From contig NZ_JBAHUQ010000012.1 in NCBI RefSeq assembly GCF_036689865.1, positions 1 through 64,000 on the forward strand: a stretch of 64,000 nt of DNA, read 5' to 3'. The notes under the pieces are model-generated. The model was not told where the DNA came from. It was given only the letters and a program-made list of their open reading frames with translations, and did no database searches. Of the stretch, positions 37,374 to 45,423 are shown in pieces. Position numbers and translations under genes: made by a program. This stretch comes from Magnetococcus sp. PR-3 (GTDB taxonomy: Bacteria; Pseudomonadota; Magnetococcia; Magnetococcales; Magnetococcaceae). The stretch's first letter is position 1. Each line of letters starts with the position of its first letter.

Positions 37374-37569
37374 TGCTCAACCGAGCGCTTTCCCCCTTGT
37401 TGATGGATCTCACATCCAAAAAAATTCTATTTAGTATTACACGCTATGTGGATAAATGCTACACTGGTTAATGAGGATTCAGCTAGCAACAACTTAAGTC
37501 TTGTTCAGGCGATCCCGATGAAATATCGGTATGGCAAATCAATCCACCATGGACAATCACGGAATCGTT
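37374..37569. promoter_or_regulatory. Divergent control region between XRE and TIR-TGT operon
   Basis: AT-rich around 37415-37475; a TACACT at about 37458 could be a -10 box for the plus-strand operon. Short near-repeats TATTACAC and GCTACACT may be operator half-sites. Only a suggestion from sequence appearance. Confidence 0.3.
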
Positions 37570-38988
37570 ATGGCCGATATCTGTATCTTTTACGCGAAAG
37601 AGGACAGGGGTTTTGTGGAGAAACTGGACACAATCTTGTCCAGACATTGGACAGTTTGGTGGGATAGAAAAAATCAGGAAGCCAACTGGCGACAAGCTGT
37701 AGATCGAGAGCTGCAAGATGCTAAATGCGTCATTCCCATCTGGAGTGTAGCGACTCAACACCATGAGACGGTTCCTGATGAAGCCAAGCTTGCACGCCAG
37801 CTTGATGTGCCTCTTATTCCAATCAGAACTGTCGATTGCTTACCACCTCTAGGCTTTGGCAGCACGAGTTACGAGGACGTGTTCAACTGGGGTGGCGAAG
37901 AGGAACACTCTGGCATCCAAACTTTAATAAGGTTGATATCAAAAGTTACAGCAGTATCTAACAAACAAACACGCGCAGCCTCTCCCCTTGATGTTGATAA
38001 TAAACGTATTTCTTTTCCTACTTTCTTTTTTTCGGTGTCTTCCCATGAAACACCTCTACAGCCTGACAAAGCTTTGGAGGTGCTGCGACTGTATAAAGCG
38101 AAAACGATACTTGTCTCCGCCTATGACTTGCAGGCGAAGCGCCGATTAGCAATGAAAAATACAATTGAGCAGTGCCAGGAAAATGGCTCGATAGTCCTAC
38201 TGGATTCCGGAAATTATGAGGCTCACCGCACCAATGATAGAGACTGGTCTCCAGACCATCTGCATCGCGTGTTTGAAGACACACCTCACGATTTTGCTTT
38301 CTGTTTCGATAATGTTTCACCTCCTGAATCTGAAGAGGCCATCGTCGAAGATGTGCTTAATGCCGTACGGCGCGATCAAAACGCAACTGACAAGCCGGTG
38401 TTTCCTATTGTCCACGTTCCAAAAGATAAAAACGGAAATCATCGAGCGGACTTATTTCTGAAAGTACTTCCAAAGCTCGTGAGGGCACTACGAACCCCTC
38501 CAGCCATTGTGGCACTTCCAGAACGAGAGCTAGGGGATGGGATACTTAACAGGGCCAAAATGGTGCATGCCATTCGTCGAGAGCTCGATACCTTTGGAAT
38601 ATCAACTCGACTTCACATGTTAGGAACGGGCAACCCGCTTTCGCTAGCTATTCTGACTGCGGCTGGAGCAGATAGTTTTGATGGGCTTGAATGGTGCCGT
38701 GTCGTAGCTGATCACGAGACGGGTCGATTGTTTCATTTTCAGCAAGCTGATCTTTTCCGCTTCCAATCCCAAATGGCAAAGTCCGAAATCACTCGATTAG
38801 CCATGACAGAAGATGGAATCAATTTTGAAGCGAAAGCACTGTTTCACAATCTTGCTTTTTTTGATGAGTGGGTTGGTCGCGTGCTAGACCGAAAGGAGAA
38901 AGCAAGACTGCCAACACTACTTGCAAACTCTCTACCTCGTGGCGCGATAGAGGAGTTGGAAAACCAACTACCGGAGGTGTTCGCATGA
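37570..38988 (+). CDS. TIR-TGT fusion protein (Cap10-like)
   Basis: A 472-residue protein if started at ATG 37570, where MADICIFYAKEDR begins the TIR domain at once; ATG 37531 would add 13 residues without a ribosome-binding site. Residues 1-125 are TIR-like (FYAKEDRGFVEKL, WTVWWDRKN, CVIPIWS; candidate Glu at 66 or 71). Residues about 150-450 resemble tRNA-guanine transglycosylase: LLDSGNYE (211-217, the equivalent of DSGGF), FPIVHVPKD, LHMLGTGNPLSLAILTAAGADSFDG. The Cys-rich zinc site of tRNA TGTs is not visible. With OGG- and QueC-like genes downstream it matches the ancillary set of type IV CBASS, here fused to TIR. The stop overlaps the next start (ATGA). Confidence 0.8.
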   Translation: MADICIFYAKEDRGFVEKLDTILSRHWTVWWDRKNQEANWRQAVDRELQDAKCVIPIWSVATQHHETVPDEAKLARQLDVPLIPIRTVDCLPPLGFGSTSYEDVFNWGGEEEHSGIQTLIRLISKVTAVSNKQTRAASPLDVDNKRISFPTFFFSVSSHETPLQPDKALEVLRLYKAKTILVSAYDLQAKRRLAMKNTIEQCQENGSIVLLDSGNYEAHRTNDRDWSPDHLHRVFEDTPHDFAFCFDNVSPPESEEAIVEDVLNAVRRDQNATDKPVFPIVHVPKDKNGNHRADLFLKVLPKLVRALRTPPAIVALPERELGDGILNRAKMVHAIRRELDTFGISTRLHMLGTGNPLSLAILTAAGADSFDGLEWCRVVADHETGRLFHFQQADLFRFQSQMAKSEITRLAMTEDGINFEAKALFHNLAFFDEWVGRVLDRKEKARLPTLLANSLPRGAIEELENQLPEVFA

Positions 38989-39707
38989 GCCCTCATCCAC
39001 AGTCCCTTCGGAACGCTGTATCGGCCATATGTCCAGATATTTATGAGCGAGTTAATACACGCAAAGCCGGAAAAACAATCCAGGAGCAACAGCTGTGGTG
39101 GGATCTCTCTTCTTGTGTGCTGAGTAGCCAAGTTCCTTACACCTTGGCAACTGCAGCAGCTGACCGAATTGGGGATTCCGGAATCCTGTCGACATATAGT
39201 AATAAGGATACTGAACAGGTCAGATGCGTTCTCAGCGAGTTGCTACATTCACCTCTGAAGGTTGGAAATAAAACTCGCAAATACAGGTTTCCAGATCTGC
39301 GCGCCAAACAACTTGCTGATGCCTGGACAGTAATTCAGGAGGAAGGCGGCTCGCTGAAACGCATTATTGACACAAAATCGGCAGATCCATGGGCGCTACG
39401 GAAGTGGCTGGTGTCACGAATTCCTGGCCTCGGGCCCAAACAGGCCAGTATGTTTCTGCGTAATGTGGGGGCGAGTTACGATTTGGCCGTTTTGGACAGG
39501 CACGTGCTCAATTACATGTCTGCAATTGGCCTTGCCAACAAAGCCTTGCATTCTATCGGGAGCCTGTCGGCCTACCGAAAACAAGAACATGTGCTCGAAA
39601 AGCATGCCGAAGAATTCGGATATCCTGTAGGCATGGTGGATTGGGCAATCTGGATCGTCATGCGGGCAGTTGGTAACACCAAATCCAAGGAGATGGCATG
39701 GGCATAG
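38985..39707 (+). CDS. OGG-type HhH-GPD glycosylase-like protein (Cap11-like)
   Basis: 240 residues from ATG 38985, preceded by GGAGG at 8 bases. The helix-hairpin-helix region SRIPGLGPKQASMFLRNVG followed by LAVLDRHVLNYM retains the nucleophilic Lys (152) and catalytic Asp (171) positions of 8-oxoguanine DNA glycosylase/lyases. In type IV CBASS an OGG-like protein accompanies QueC- and TGT-like enzymes. It may act on a 7-deazaguanine-type base or on nucleic acid. Overlaps TIR-TGT by 4 bases and QueC by 10, so it belongs to one operon. Confidence 0.82.
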   Translation: MSPHPQSLRNAVSAICPDIYERVNTRKAGKTIQEQQLWWDLSSCVLSSQVPYTLATAAADRIGDSGILSTYSNKDTEQVRCVLSELLHSPLKVGNKTRKYRFPDLRAKQLADAWTVIQEEGGSLKRIIDTKSADPWALRKWLVSRIPGLGPKQASMFLRNVGASYDLAVLDRHVLNYMSAIGLANKALHSIGSLSAYRKQEHVLEKHAEEFGYPVGMVDWAIWIVMRAVGNTKSKEMAWA

Positions 39708-40288
39708 TGACTCTGGTCTCCGGTGGTCTGGACTCTACCTTAATGGCCAAACTGATTCAGGAAACTGACGTCCGTCAATACCCCCTATTCATAGATTACG
39801 GCCAGCGGGCCAAGGAAAGGGAATATACGGCATGCGTGAAGGCCATGAATGCTCTGGGACTCCCTGAACCAAAAACTGCCGGATTGGGTGGCTTTGGCAC
39901 TCTTATCCGCAGTGGCCTTACCGATGCGGATAAACATGTGGCGGAGGACGCCTTTACCCCCGGCAGGAATTTGCTCTTTCTACTTGTAGGTGCCGCCTGG
40001 GCATATCAGAACGACGCTGAAACAGTGGCTATCGGCCTACTTAACGAGGATACGAGTTTATTCCCTGATCAGACTGCAATATTCCTCAGTCGAGCCCAAG
40101 ACATGATATCCTTTGCAATGGGCCGAAACATTCGGATATTGGCCCCCTTGTCTGATTTTCACAAAGCTGATGTGGTCAATCTAGCTAGAACGAAGGATAT
40201 TGAGGGGACCTATTCCTGTCATGCTGGTGGTGCCACACCTTGTGGCGCTTGCATCGCATGCCAGGAATTTCCAGAAAAGGAGGTGTGA
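39698..40288 (+). CDS. QueC-like 7-cyano-7-deazaguanine synthase family enzyme (Cap9-like)
   Basis: 196 residues from ATG 39698 with AAGGAG upstream. It has the PP-loop SGGLDST (8-14), FTPGRN (86-91) and four Cys of the zinc site (174, 182, 185, 188 in YSCHAGGATPCGACIAC). QueC turns 7-carboxy-7-deazaguanine into preQ0 using ATP and ammonia through an adenylated intermediate. It is shorter than housekeeping QueC (about 230 residues), and no queD, queE or queF is nearby. In defence operons, QueC-like proteins (Cap9 of type IV CBASS, QatC) do other chemistry. Its neighbours suggest the adenylated deazaguanine is transferred to a protein or nucleic acid. Confidence 0.88.
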   Translation: MGIVTLVSGGLDSTLMAKLIQETDVRQYPLFIDYGQRAKEREYTACVKAMNALGLPEPKTAGLGGFGTLIRSGLTDADKHVAEDAFTPGRNLLFLLVGAAWAYQNDAETVAIGLLNEDTSLFPDQTAIFLSRAQDMISFAMGRNIRILAPLSDFHKADVVNLARTKDIEGTYSCHAGGATPCGACIACQEFPEKEV

Positions 40289-40289
40289 C

Positions 40290-40769
40290 ATGGGAGGTGG
40301 TGGTGGAGGCGGTCGAGATACGTTGGGTGATATCAGTGGACTGGAGAAAAAGGCTAAGGAGCTAATCAAACAATCTGAAGAACGAAAGAATGTTTTTATC
40401 AGTTTCGCCTATGAAGACTTCCAAGATGTACAGGCTTTACGCGCGCAATCAGCAAACGACAACAATGATATAGCGTTCAATGACTATTCGGTAAAAGAGC
40501 CTTTTGACAGCGAGCGCGCAGACTACATCAAGCAAAAATTGGCCGAACGCATCAACCAATCATCCACGACTGTGGTCTACCTATCTCCTGAGACATCGAG
40601 AAGCCAGTGGGTTAAATGGGAAGTTGAGAAGAGTCTTGCGCTGGGTAAAAAAGTGATCGCCATGCACAAAGGTGATGCCCCACCATCAAACCAGCCTTCA
40701 TGGGTAAATGATCACGGAGTCAAAGTGGTGTCATGGTCCAAATTATCGGATGAAATGTCCAAGGGGTGA
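40290..40769 (+). CDS. TIR-domain protein with N-terminal Met-Gly7 (ThsB-like)
   Basis: 159 residues. GGAGG six bases before ATG 40290 fixes the start, so the N-terminus is Met followed by seven Gly and RDT. A start further upstream would lie inside QueC. After a helical linker (14-33), residues 35-150 form a TIR domain of the ThsB/DUF1863 kind: VFISFAYED, YLSPETSRSQWVKWEVEKSL (candidate catalytic Glu 111), KVIAMHKGD. One base separates it from QueC. An exposed Gly after Met removal would be a suitable acceptor for N-terminal modification by the QueC-like enzyme; this is an inference from the operon. Confidence 0.88.
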   Translation: MGGGGGGGRDTLGDISGLEKKAKELIKQSEERKNVFISFAYEDFQDVQALRAQSANDNNDIAFNDYSVKEPFDSERADYIKQKLAERINQSSTTVVYLSPETSRSQWVKWEVEKSLALGKKVIAMHKGDAPPSNQPSWVNDHGVKVVSWSKLSDEMSKG

Positions 40770-40800
40770 ATCAATAGCATTTAATACCACAAGCTATGTG

Positions 40801-41025
40801 ATGGATGAAAAAGATCGAGAGGCTCTGACACAACGCTACACTGAGCTGGAAACAGATCTTGAAAAAGCTGAAGAAAGCGTTCAAGACAGCAAAGGATTAA
40901 CCGCAATCCCTGAAAACGGACAGGCCGTTGTACAGAAAATGATCTCATTGATCTATGAATGCTCTGTCAATCGTGTTGCTGCGAAATCACTGGTCGATAA
41001 AGTCCTTGCACGCTTGGGAGAATAA
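40801..41025 (+). CDS. Small helical protein at the end of the TIR-TGT operon
   Basis: 74 residues from ATG 40801; a longer frame from 40708 overlaps the TIR gene and is less likely. The sequence is charged and helical (ALTQRYTELETDLEKAEESV, then VVQKMISLIYECSVNRVAAKSLVDKVLARL) with no recognised family. It lies 31 bp after the TIR gene. Possibly an accessory or regulatory partner. Confidence 0.5.
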   Translation: MDEKDREALTQRYTELETDLEKAEESVQDSKGLTAIPENGQAVVQKMISLIYECSVNRVAAKSLVDKVLARLGE

Positions 41026-41031
41026 GTTCAC

Positions 41032-42470
41032 TCAACTGTGAACTGCTTCAAACTCACCAACAGCCATGATCTCTACACGCTCACCACGTGGACGAAGAGA
41101 TAGGACTCTGGCCTGAAAGCTCCACTGAGTTGTGGTTCCAAAGGCAATGTTGGGGCGCTCTGCCCCAGAACCAAGACCCAGTGAAAAACCCATTTCTGGA
41201 ACGATGATTTGATTGGACTTCATTCCACGTTGGGCAAGCCAAGGGCCATTCACCGAGCCATCCTGATTTCTGATTGCAATGACATGATCTACCCCCTCTG
41301 CCCACTCCAAAGGCTCTGTCAGGGTAAGTCGGTTTTCATCCACGGACACCACCTCAGCTGACTGCCCCCACTCTGGCACATCGTGGGTAATGGCGATGAG
41401 ATCGCCATAGGTTGGGATGAGCCCTTCCATCTCCGTTTGAAAGGTGATGATACGCCTTCGATACCGGTTGGCTGCGGCCATGTAGCCCCCTTCCCTCTGG
41501 GCATGGGCTTGGTCTGTGCATCCGAACAGGGCTACTTTGGCGGGATTGGTGGTTTGGCTGTCATCTAGAGAGACGGTGACCTCATCGGGTTTCCAGGTTT
41601 CGGCGTTGAAGAACTCCACGGTGACCGCATCAGCGGTTTCTTCACTGGGCATGAGGTATTGGATGCTGAGACTGTTTTTAACGATGTTGCGTGGGGAAAA
41701 GAGTGCAACGGGTAGAGTTTGGGGCTGGTCACGGATGATACGGACAGTTCCACCTTGAAGGATAGGTGCCGCCCGACCACACCGAGCAATACGGGTTATG
41801 GCCTCCCAGACGGTGAGTTTCTGATCAAATACCGCGTCGAATTGATCTCCCCTACTCTGCCAGATTTGATCCAGGGTATGGAGGCCTGTCAAATCGATGC
41901 GGTCGTCCGTTAGTTTGGCTCCGTATTCGGCTTTAAGGGCATCGGTGATGGCCCAGGCAATGGATCGGGAGGGTTGTGGATCGGACCATCCTGACTCAGG
42001 GTTCCAGGCTGGCAGTTTACGCGTGACCACACAATTGACCATACGTGAGGAGCGTTGGGAGAGGTTGTCTGTAGCACGCATCTTCATGGCCAACATGGTG
42101 AGGACCCCAAAATCTGGCTGACCGTCCAGATAGGCCCTCAATGCAGACCACCGCAATTCATGGCCTGCTCTGGGATCGGTATCCTTCTCGTTGGTCCTGC
42201 GTAGCCGCACCTCATACCGACCAGCATCGACACTGTGTTTGTAGGACAGGCGCTGGGGTGTATTGGTGGCCTCGGTGACGGTGATAAGGTCCAGAGTCAT
42301 CCAACCACCAACAGGTGTGCCTTCATCATCTACCTGCCGGGCTTGGGCCTCCCATTCCACGGTGCGCTCATCCAGCCCGCCCCCGCTGTTGGCGTAGTAG
42401 AGGCCACTTTGCATGGCCAGATCGATTCCAATGGCCGAAGCTTGGGTACCGGGTGGGTTTGCGGCAAAGG
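41032..42470 (-). pseudogene. gpJ/TipJ tail-tip fragment 2 (C-terminal 475 residues)
   Basis: Continuous frame matching the full gpJ gene from FAANPPGTxASAIGIDLAMQSGL to the end, with a different C-terminal tip (GFSLGLGSGAERPNIAF and GEFEAVHS). It lies 6 bp from the small helical gene. Its 5' side breaks exactly at the conserved TGGAGGG box, and the open frame continues a few codons into the box (SPKFSGEGSFRESNPP), which is a chance extension. Confidence 0.85.
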
Positions 42471-42717
42471 GTGGAGGGTTCGATTCCCGAAACGAACCTT
42501 CTCCAGAGAATTTTGGGCTCAAAGTGGAGAAAAAGTTCGACGCGAGAATCGCCAGCTTTTGTCGCTTCTTTGAATAATCATTGATTGGAAAGCAGGCTGG
42601 AATTCTTGGTGTTCAAGAGGTTAATGGCTCTGAACCGATGCTTGAAAAGCGGGGAAAAGATGAAAAATTGGAAGGGAACGAACAGAGCTCGAAACGGAAA
42701 CCCGTTTCCTACGATTT

Positions 42718-43959
42718 TGAGCGGGGTGCCAAAATGTAGGAATTGGCTATATCATTACACGGTCTTCTTTTTTTGAAAAAGTCCGATTTGGTCGTTTCCA
42801 TGCAAATAAACGCACTATCACTCCTCCTCTGGGGAATCATCTCCCAGTTTTTCAGCCCTCGTCATAATGCGCAGATCCGGCTGCTCAAAGCCCAAGTCAG
42901 AATACTCCAAGAGCGACTTCCCAGCCAGCGTGTCATCGCTTCGCCAGAGGAGAAATCCGAACTCTTGCGACTGGGGGCTGACTTTGATCACCAGATCAAT
43001 AACCTAATCATGATCGTCAAGCCCAATACCTACCGACGCTGGCTCAATCAATCCTCTTCAGGGAAGCCCTTCAAACAGGTCGGCAGACCACGACTAACTC
43101 AGGAGTTGAGAGACACCGTGATCCGCATGGCCAAGGAGAATTTGCAATGGAGGTATCGGCGGATCGTTGGTGAACTCAAGAAGCTCGGCCTCTATGCTGG
43201 AGCCAACTCGGTCAAACGTACCCTCAACGAAGCAGGCATCCATCCAGAACCAGAGAAGAGCAAACCGACACCACCTCTGCCCTGGGAAATCTTTATCAAG
43301 GCCCACCTTGAAACCACCCTGGCATGCGACTTTTTCACGAAGGACGTGCATACGCTGTTCGGCAAAAAAACCGCCTACGTGCTGGTCTTTATCCATCTGG
43401 CTAGTCGCCGCGTGTTCCCCAGCTCTGCGACCTATGCACCGGATAACGCTTGGGTAACTCAGCAGGCCCGAAATACTCTCTTATGGTGCGATGAACAGGG
43501 CATCAAGCCTGCCTATTTGATTCGGGATGGCGATACCAAGTTCTCCGGTCCTTTCCTGGAAGTCTGGCGTAGCGATTTCGTTCGAGTGATCCAAATCCCG
43601 CATTGCGCACCACAGGCCAATGCCTTTGCAGAGTCCTTCATTGGCACGCTAAAACGCGAGTGTTTCAACTTCTTCATCTGCTTCAGCCGGTCTCAGCTCA
43701 ACTACATTCTGCATTCTTGGGTCGACCATTATAATCACGAAAGACCACACCGTGGAGTTGGCCGTGACAACACCGTACTGGACGTCAATTTCAGTGCAGC
43801 CCGTGATGGTCCCATTCAATGCAAAGAGAGGCTTGGTGGGATCATCAAATCTTACTATCGAGAGGCGGCATAAAGCCCGTTACTACCGCTCACCAAAAAG
43901 TGTATCATATGCTTGTATTGTAAGCTAAAAGCAGTTTGTACACATTTTGGTACCCCTCA
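42718..43959 (+). mobile_element. Insertion sequence, copy 4
   Basis: Left end TGAGCGGGGTGCCAAAAT, right end ACATTTTGGTACCCCTCA, 1242 bp; transposase gene intact. Lies 17 bp from the end of the DsbA-like gene. Confidence 0.85.
42800..43873 (+). CDS. DDE integrase-core transposase (IS copy 4)
   Basis: Intact 357-residue transposase from ATG 42800. It has the same Asp, Asp, Glu positions as copies 1 and 3. Its sequence is mosaic: the N-terminal end is close to copy 3, while VWRSDFVRVIQIPHCAPQ matches copy 1. It has private changes such as VFPSSATYAPDNAW and WRYRRIVGEL. This pattern suggests gene conversion between copies. Confidence 0.87.
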   Translation: MQINALSLLLWGIISQFFSPRHNAQIRLLKAQVRILQERLPSQRVIASPEEKSELLRLGADFDHQINNLIMIVKPNTYRRWLNQSSSGKPFKQVGRPRLTQELRDTVIRMAKENLQWRYRRIVGELKKLGLYAGANSVKRTLNEAGIHPEPEKSKPTPPLPWEIFIKAHLETTLACDFFTKDVHTLFGKKTAYVLVFIHLASRRVFPSSATYAPDNAWVTQQARNTLLWCDEQGIKPAYLIRDGDTKFSGPFLEVWRSDFVRVIQIPHCAPQANAFAESFIGTLKRECFNFFICFSRSQLNYILHSWVDHYNHERPHRGVGRDNTVLDVNFSAARDGPIQCKERLGGIIKSYYREAA

Positions 43960-43976
43960 CGTTATCAAGACCATCC

Positions 43977-44639
43977 TCAGTTAGCTGCTTGGATTGCTTC
44001 TGCAACTAGGTGTTGCAGTTGCGGCAAACCAAAACTTGGCATGGGCTTGCCGTTTACAAAAAATTCCGGTGTTGCTTTAACGCCCAATGCCTGAAGTGCA
44101 GCCACATCTTCTGCGATCGCCGCATTGACCCGGGCGCCGTTCATATCATTGCCCAGTTTTTCAAGGTCCAACCCAGGCACATCACCCAAAAGGGCTAAAG
44201 CGCGCATGGGCTGGGATTGATGATGCACGACCCATCGGTTTTGGGTGCTGAAGAGTTGTTCCAGAGCCGGCCAGAATTTTCCTTGAAGATGAGCGGCTTC
44301 CAACATTTTCACAACTTGATCAGAACCGGCATGCAGTGGAGCATAACGCACCATGACGCGGACTTGGCCCCGATAGTGCCCCATGATCTCTTTGACCAGA
44401 GGATAGAATTGAGCACAGGTTTCACATGCCGGATCCAGAAACTCGACAATGGTTACCTCGGCGTCACCCGGCCCTTTGACGGGGGCGCTGGCACGCTCCA
44501 TTACAGAGAAATTATTGGTCGCAGTATCCCGTTTCTTTGCGGTAGTTTTCTGACCGACAACCATTGCAGCAATGGCAAAACCAACTGCCACGAGGATTAT
44601 GGAGCTGATAAACAGCGTTTTCTTTTGCATCGTGTTCAC
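43977..44639 (-). CDS. DsbA-family periplasmic thiol oxidoreductase
   Basis: A 220-residue protein with an N-terminal membrane anchor (about 8-28) and a thioredoxin/DsbA fold: VTIVEFLDPACETCAQFYP gives the CxxC active site (CETC) and ATPEFFVNGKP gives the cis-Pro loop. The start is GTG 44639, overlapping the DsbB stop, or ATG 44630. It introduces or isomerises disulfides in periplasmic proteins and is reoxidised by DsbB. The DsbB gene lies directly upstream. Confidence 0.92.
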   Translation of the reverse strand: MNTMQKKTLFISSIILVAVGFAIAAMVVGQKTTAKKRDTATNNFSVMERASAPVKGPGDAEVTIVEFLDPACETCAQFYPLVKEIMGHYRGQVRVMVRYAPLHAGSDQVVKMLEAAHLQGKFWPALEQLFSTQNRWVVHHQSQPMRALALLGDVPGLDLEKLGNDMNGARVNAAIAEDVAALQALGVKATPEFFVNGKPMPSFGLPQLQHLVAEAIQAAN

Positions 44640-45082
44640 TTCTTTCCATGAGCCATCCCCAAAAGCACGAGCAGGACGGTAAAGGTAAAAAGGGAAAGCA
44701 TTGGGATGTTGATAAACCCTAATATTTTCATGTGTGTTTCAGAGCAGGGGATACCAGCCTTGCAAGGTTGGATACTCTCTGGAATCCCCCCCATGACAAG
44801 AAGAAATTGATAGAAGGCGATCCCCCAACCGATGAAGACCAACGGGCTGGCATACCGTACAACCCCACGATCATGAGGAAAGAGTCCCAAAGCCAGTATG
44901 GGCACCAATGGGTAGAGGAGAATCCGTTGATACCAGCATAGCTCACAGACGGGCACATCAAGAATTTCACTGAAAAAAAGGCTGCCCATCATAGCCAGTG
45001 TCGCAACCAGCCATGCGGCAAAAAGCCATAACCAGCCGGTAGTTATTGTTTTGTCCACTTGGTTTTTTTTATCCATTTCCAT
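44636..45082 (-). CDS. DsbB/BdbC-family disulfide bond formation protein
   Basis: 148 residues from ATG 45082, preceded by a GTGGA at about 7 bases; a frame from 45172 would add a tail without membrane features. Four membrane segments, with the first Cys pair in VCELCWYQRILLYP and the second in CKAGIPCSE. The family passes electrons from DsbA to quinones. It ends overlapping the DsbA gene (GTGA). Confidence 0.9.
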   Translation of the reverse strand: MEMDKKNQVDKTITTGWLWLFAAWLVATLAMMGSLFFSEILDVPVCELCWYQRILLYPLVPILALGLFPHDRGVVRYASPLVFIGWGIAFYQFLLVMGGIPESIQPCKAGIPCSETHMKILGFINIPMLSLFTFTVLLVLLGMAHGKK

Positions 45083-45423
45083 ACAAGATCCACTCAAATC
45101 CTTACCCCCAAATAGATGCCGGGAAACGTGGGAAGATCTGTAACCCTGTGGCAATTCTGCCGAATTAGCCATTATTGATCCATGGTTTGGTGGGCATAAG
45201 GGATTGTATTTCTCACAGTCGGTTTCATATGGTTTGGTCGACCGAGCTTACGATTGTGGTTGTCCGCCATGATGGGCGTGTCCCATAGACCGATGCGCTC
45301 AACGAGCCGCTCAGATTTTGCTTTCTATTTCGGTAGTGGATGCAAAATGACTGTCCCTCGTCAAAACCTCGACCACTTTGAAGAAGTTAACATTTCGTGC
45401 CGACACATGGTAGTCTCGTCATC
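45083..45423. other. Intergenic region between dsbB and a transposase relic
   Basis: 340 bp with no convincing gene or site. It should include the promoter of the dsbB-dsbA pair. Confidence 0.4.

Larger units (their letters stand above)
42472..43959 (+). repeat. 1.49-kb direct repeat, right copy (box, leader, IS copy 4)
   Basis: Matches 30531-32017 over its whole length in the same orientation, including the 27-base box, the leader and the IS. The left flank is gpJ fragment 2; the left flank of the other copy is a WYL-regulator fragment, so the shared unit begins precisely at TGGAGGG. Confidence 0.85.

Noticed and set aside
39698-40288. Housekeeping queuosine biosynthesis gene
   Set aside because: No queD, queE, queF or tgt neighbour is present; the gene is short and lies in an operon with TIR and OGG proteins.
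40200-40289. Longer N-terminus for the second TIR protein (start at 40200)
   Set aside because: This would lie inside the QueC gene; a strong ribosome-binding site directly precedes ATG 40290.
37570-40769. Canonical type IV CBASS
   Set aside because: No CD-NTase or CBASS-type effector was found in the window; only the ancillary QueC, TGT and OGG families are present.
40290-40769. Classic Thoeris system
   Set aside because: The TIR protein resembles ThsB, but no ThsA-like SIR2/SLOG effector gene is seen.
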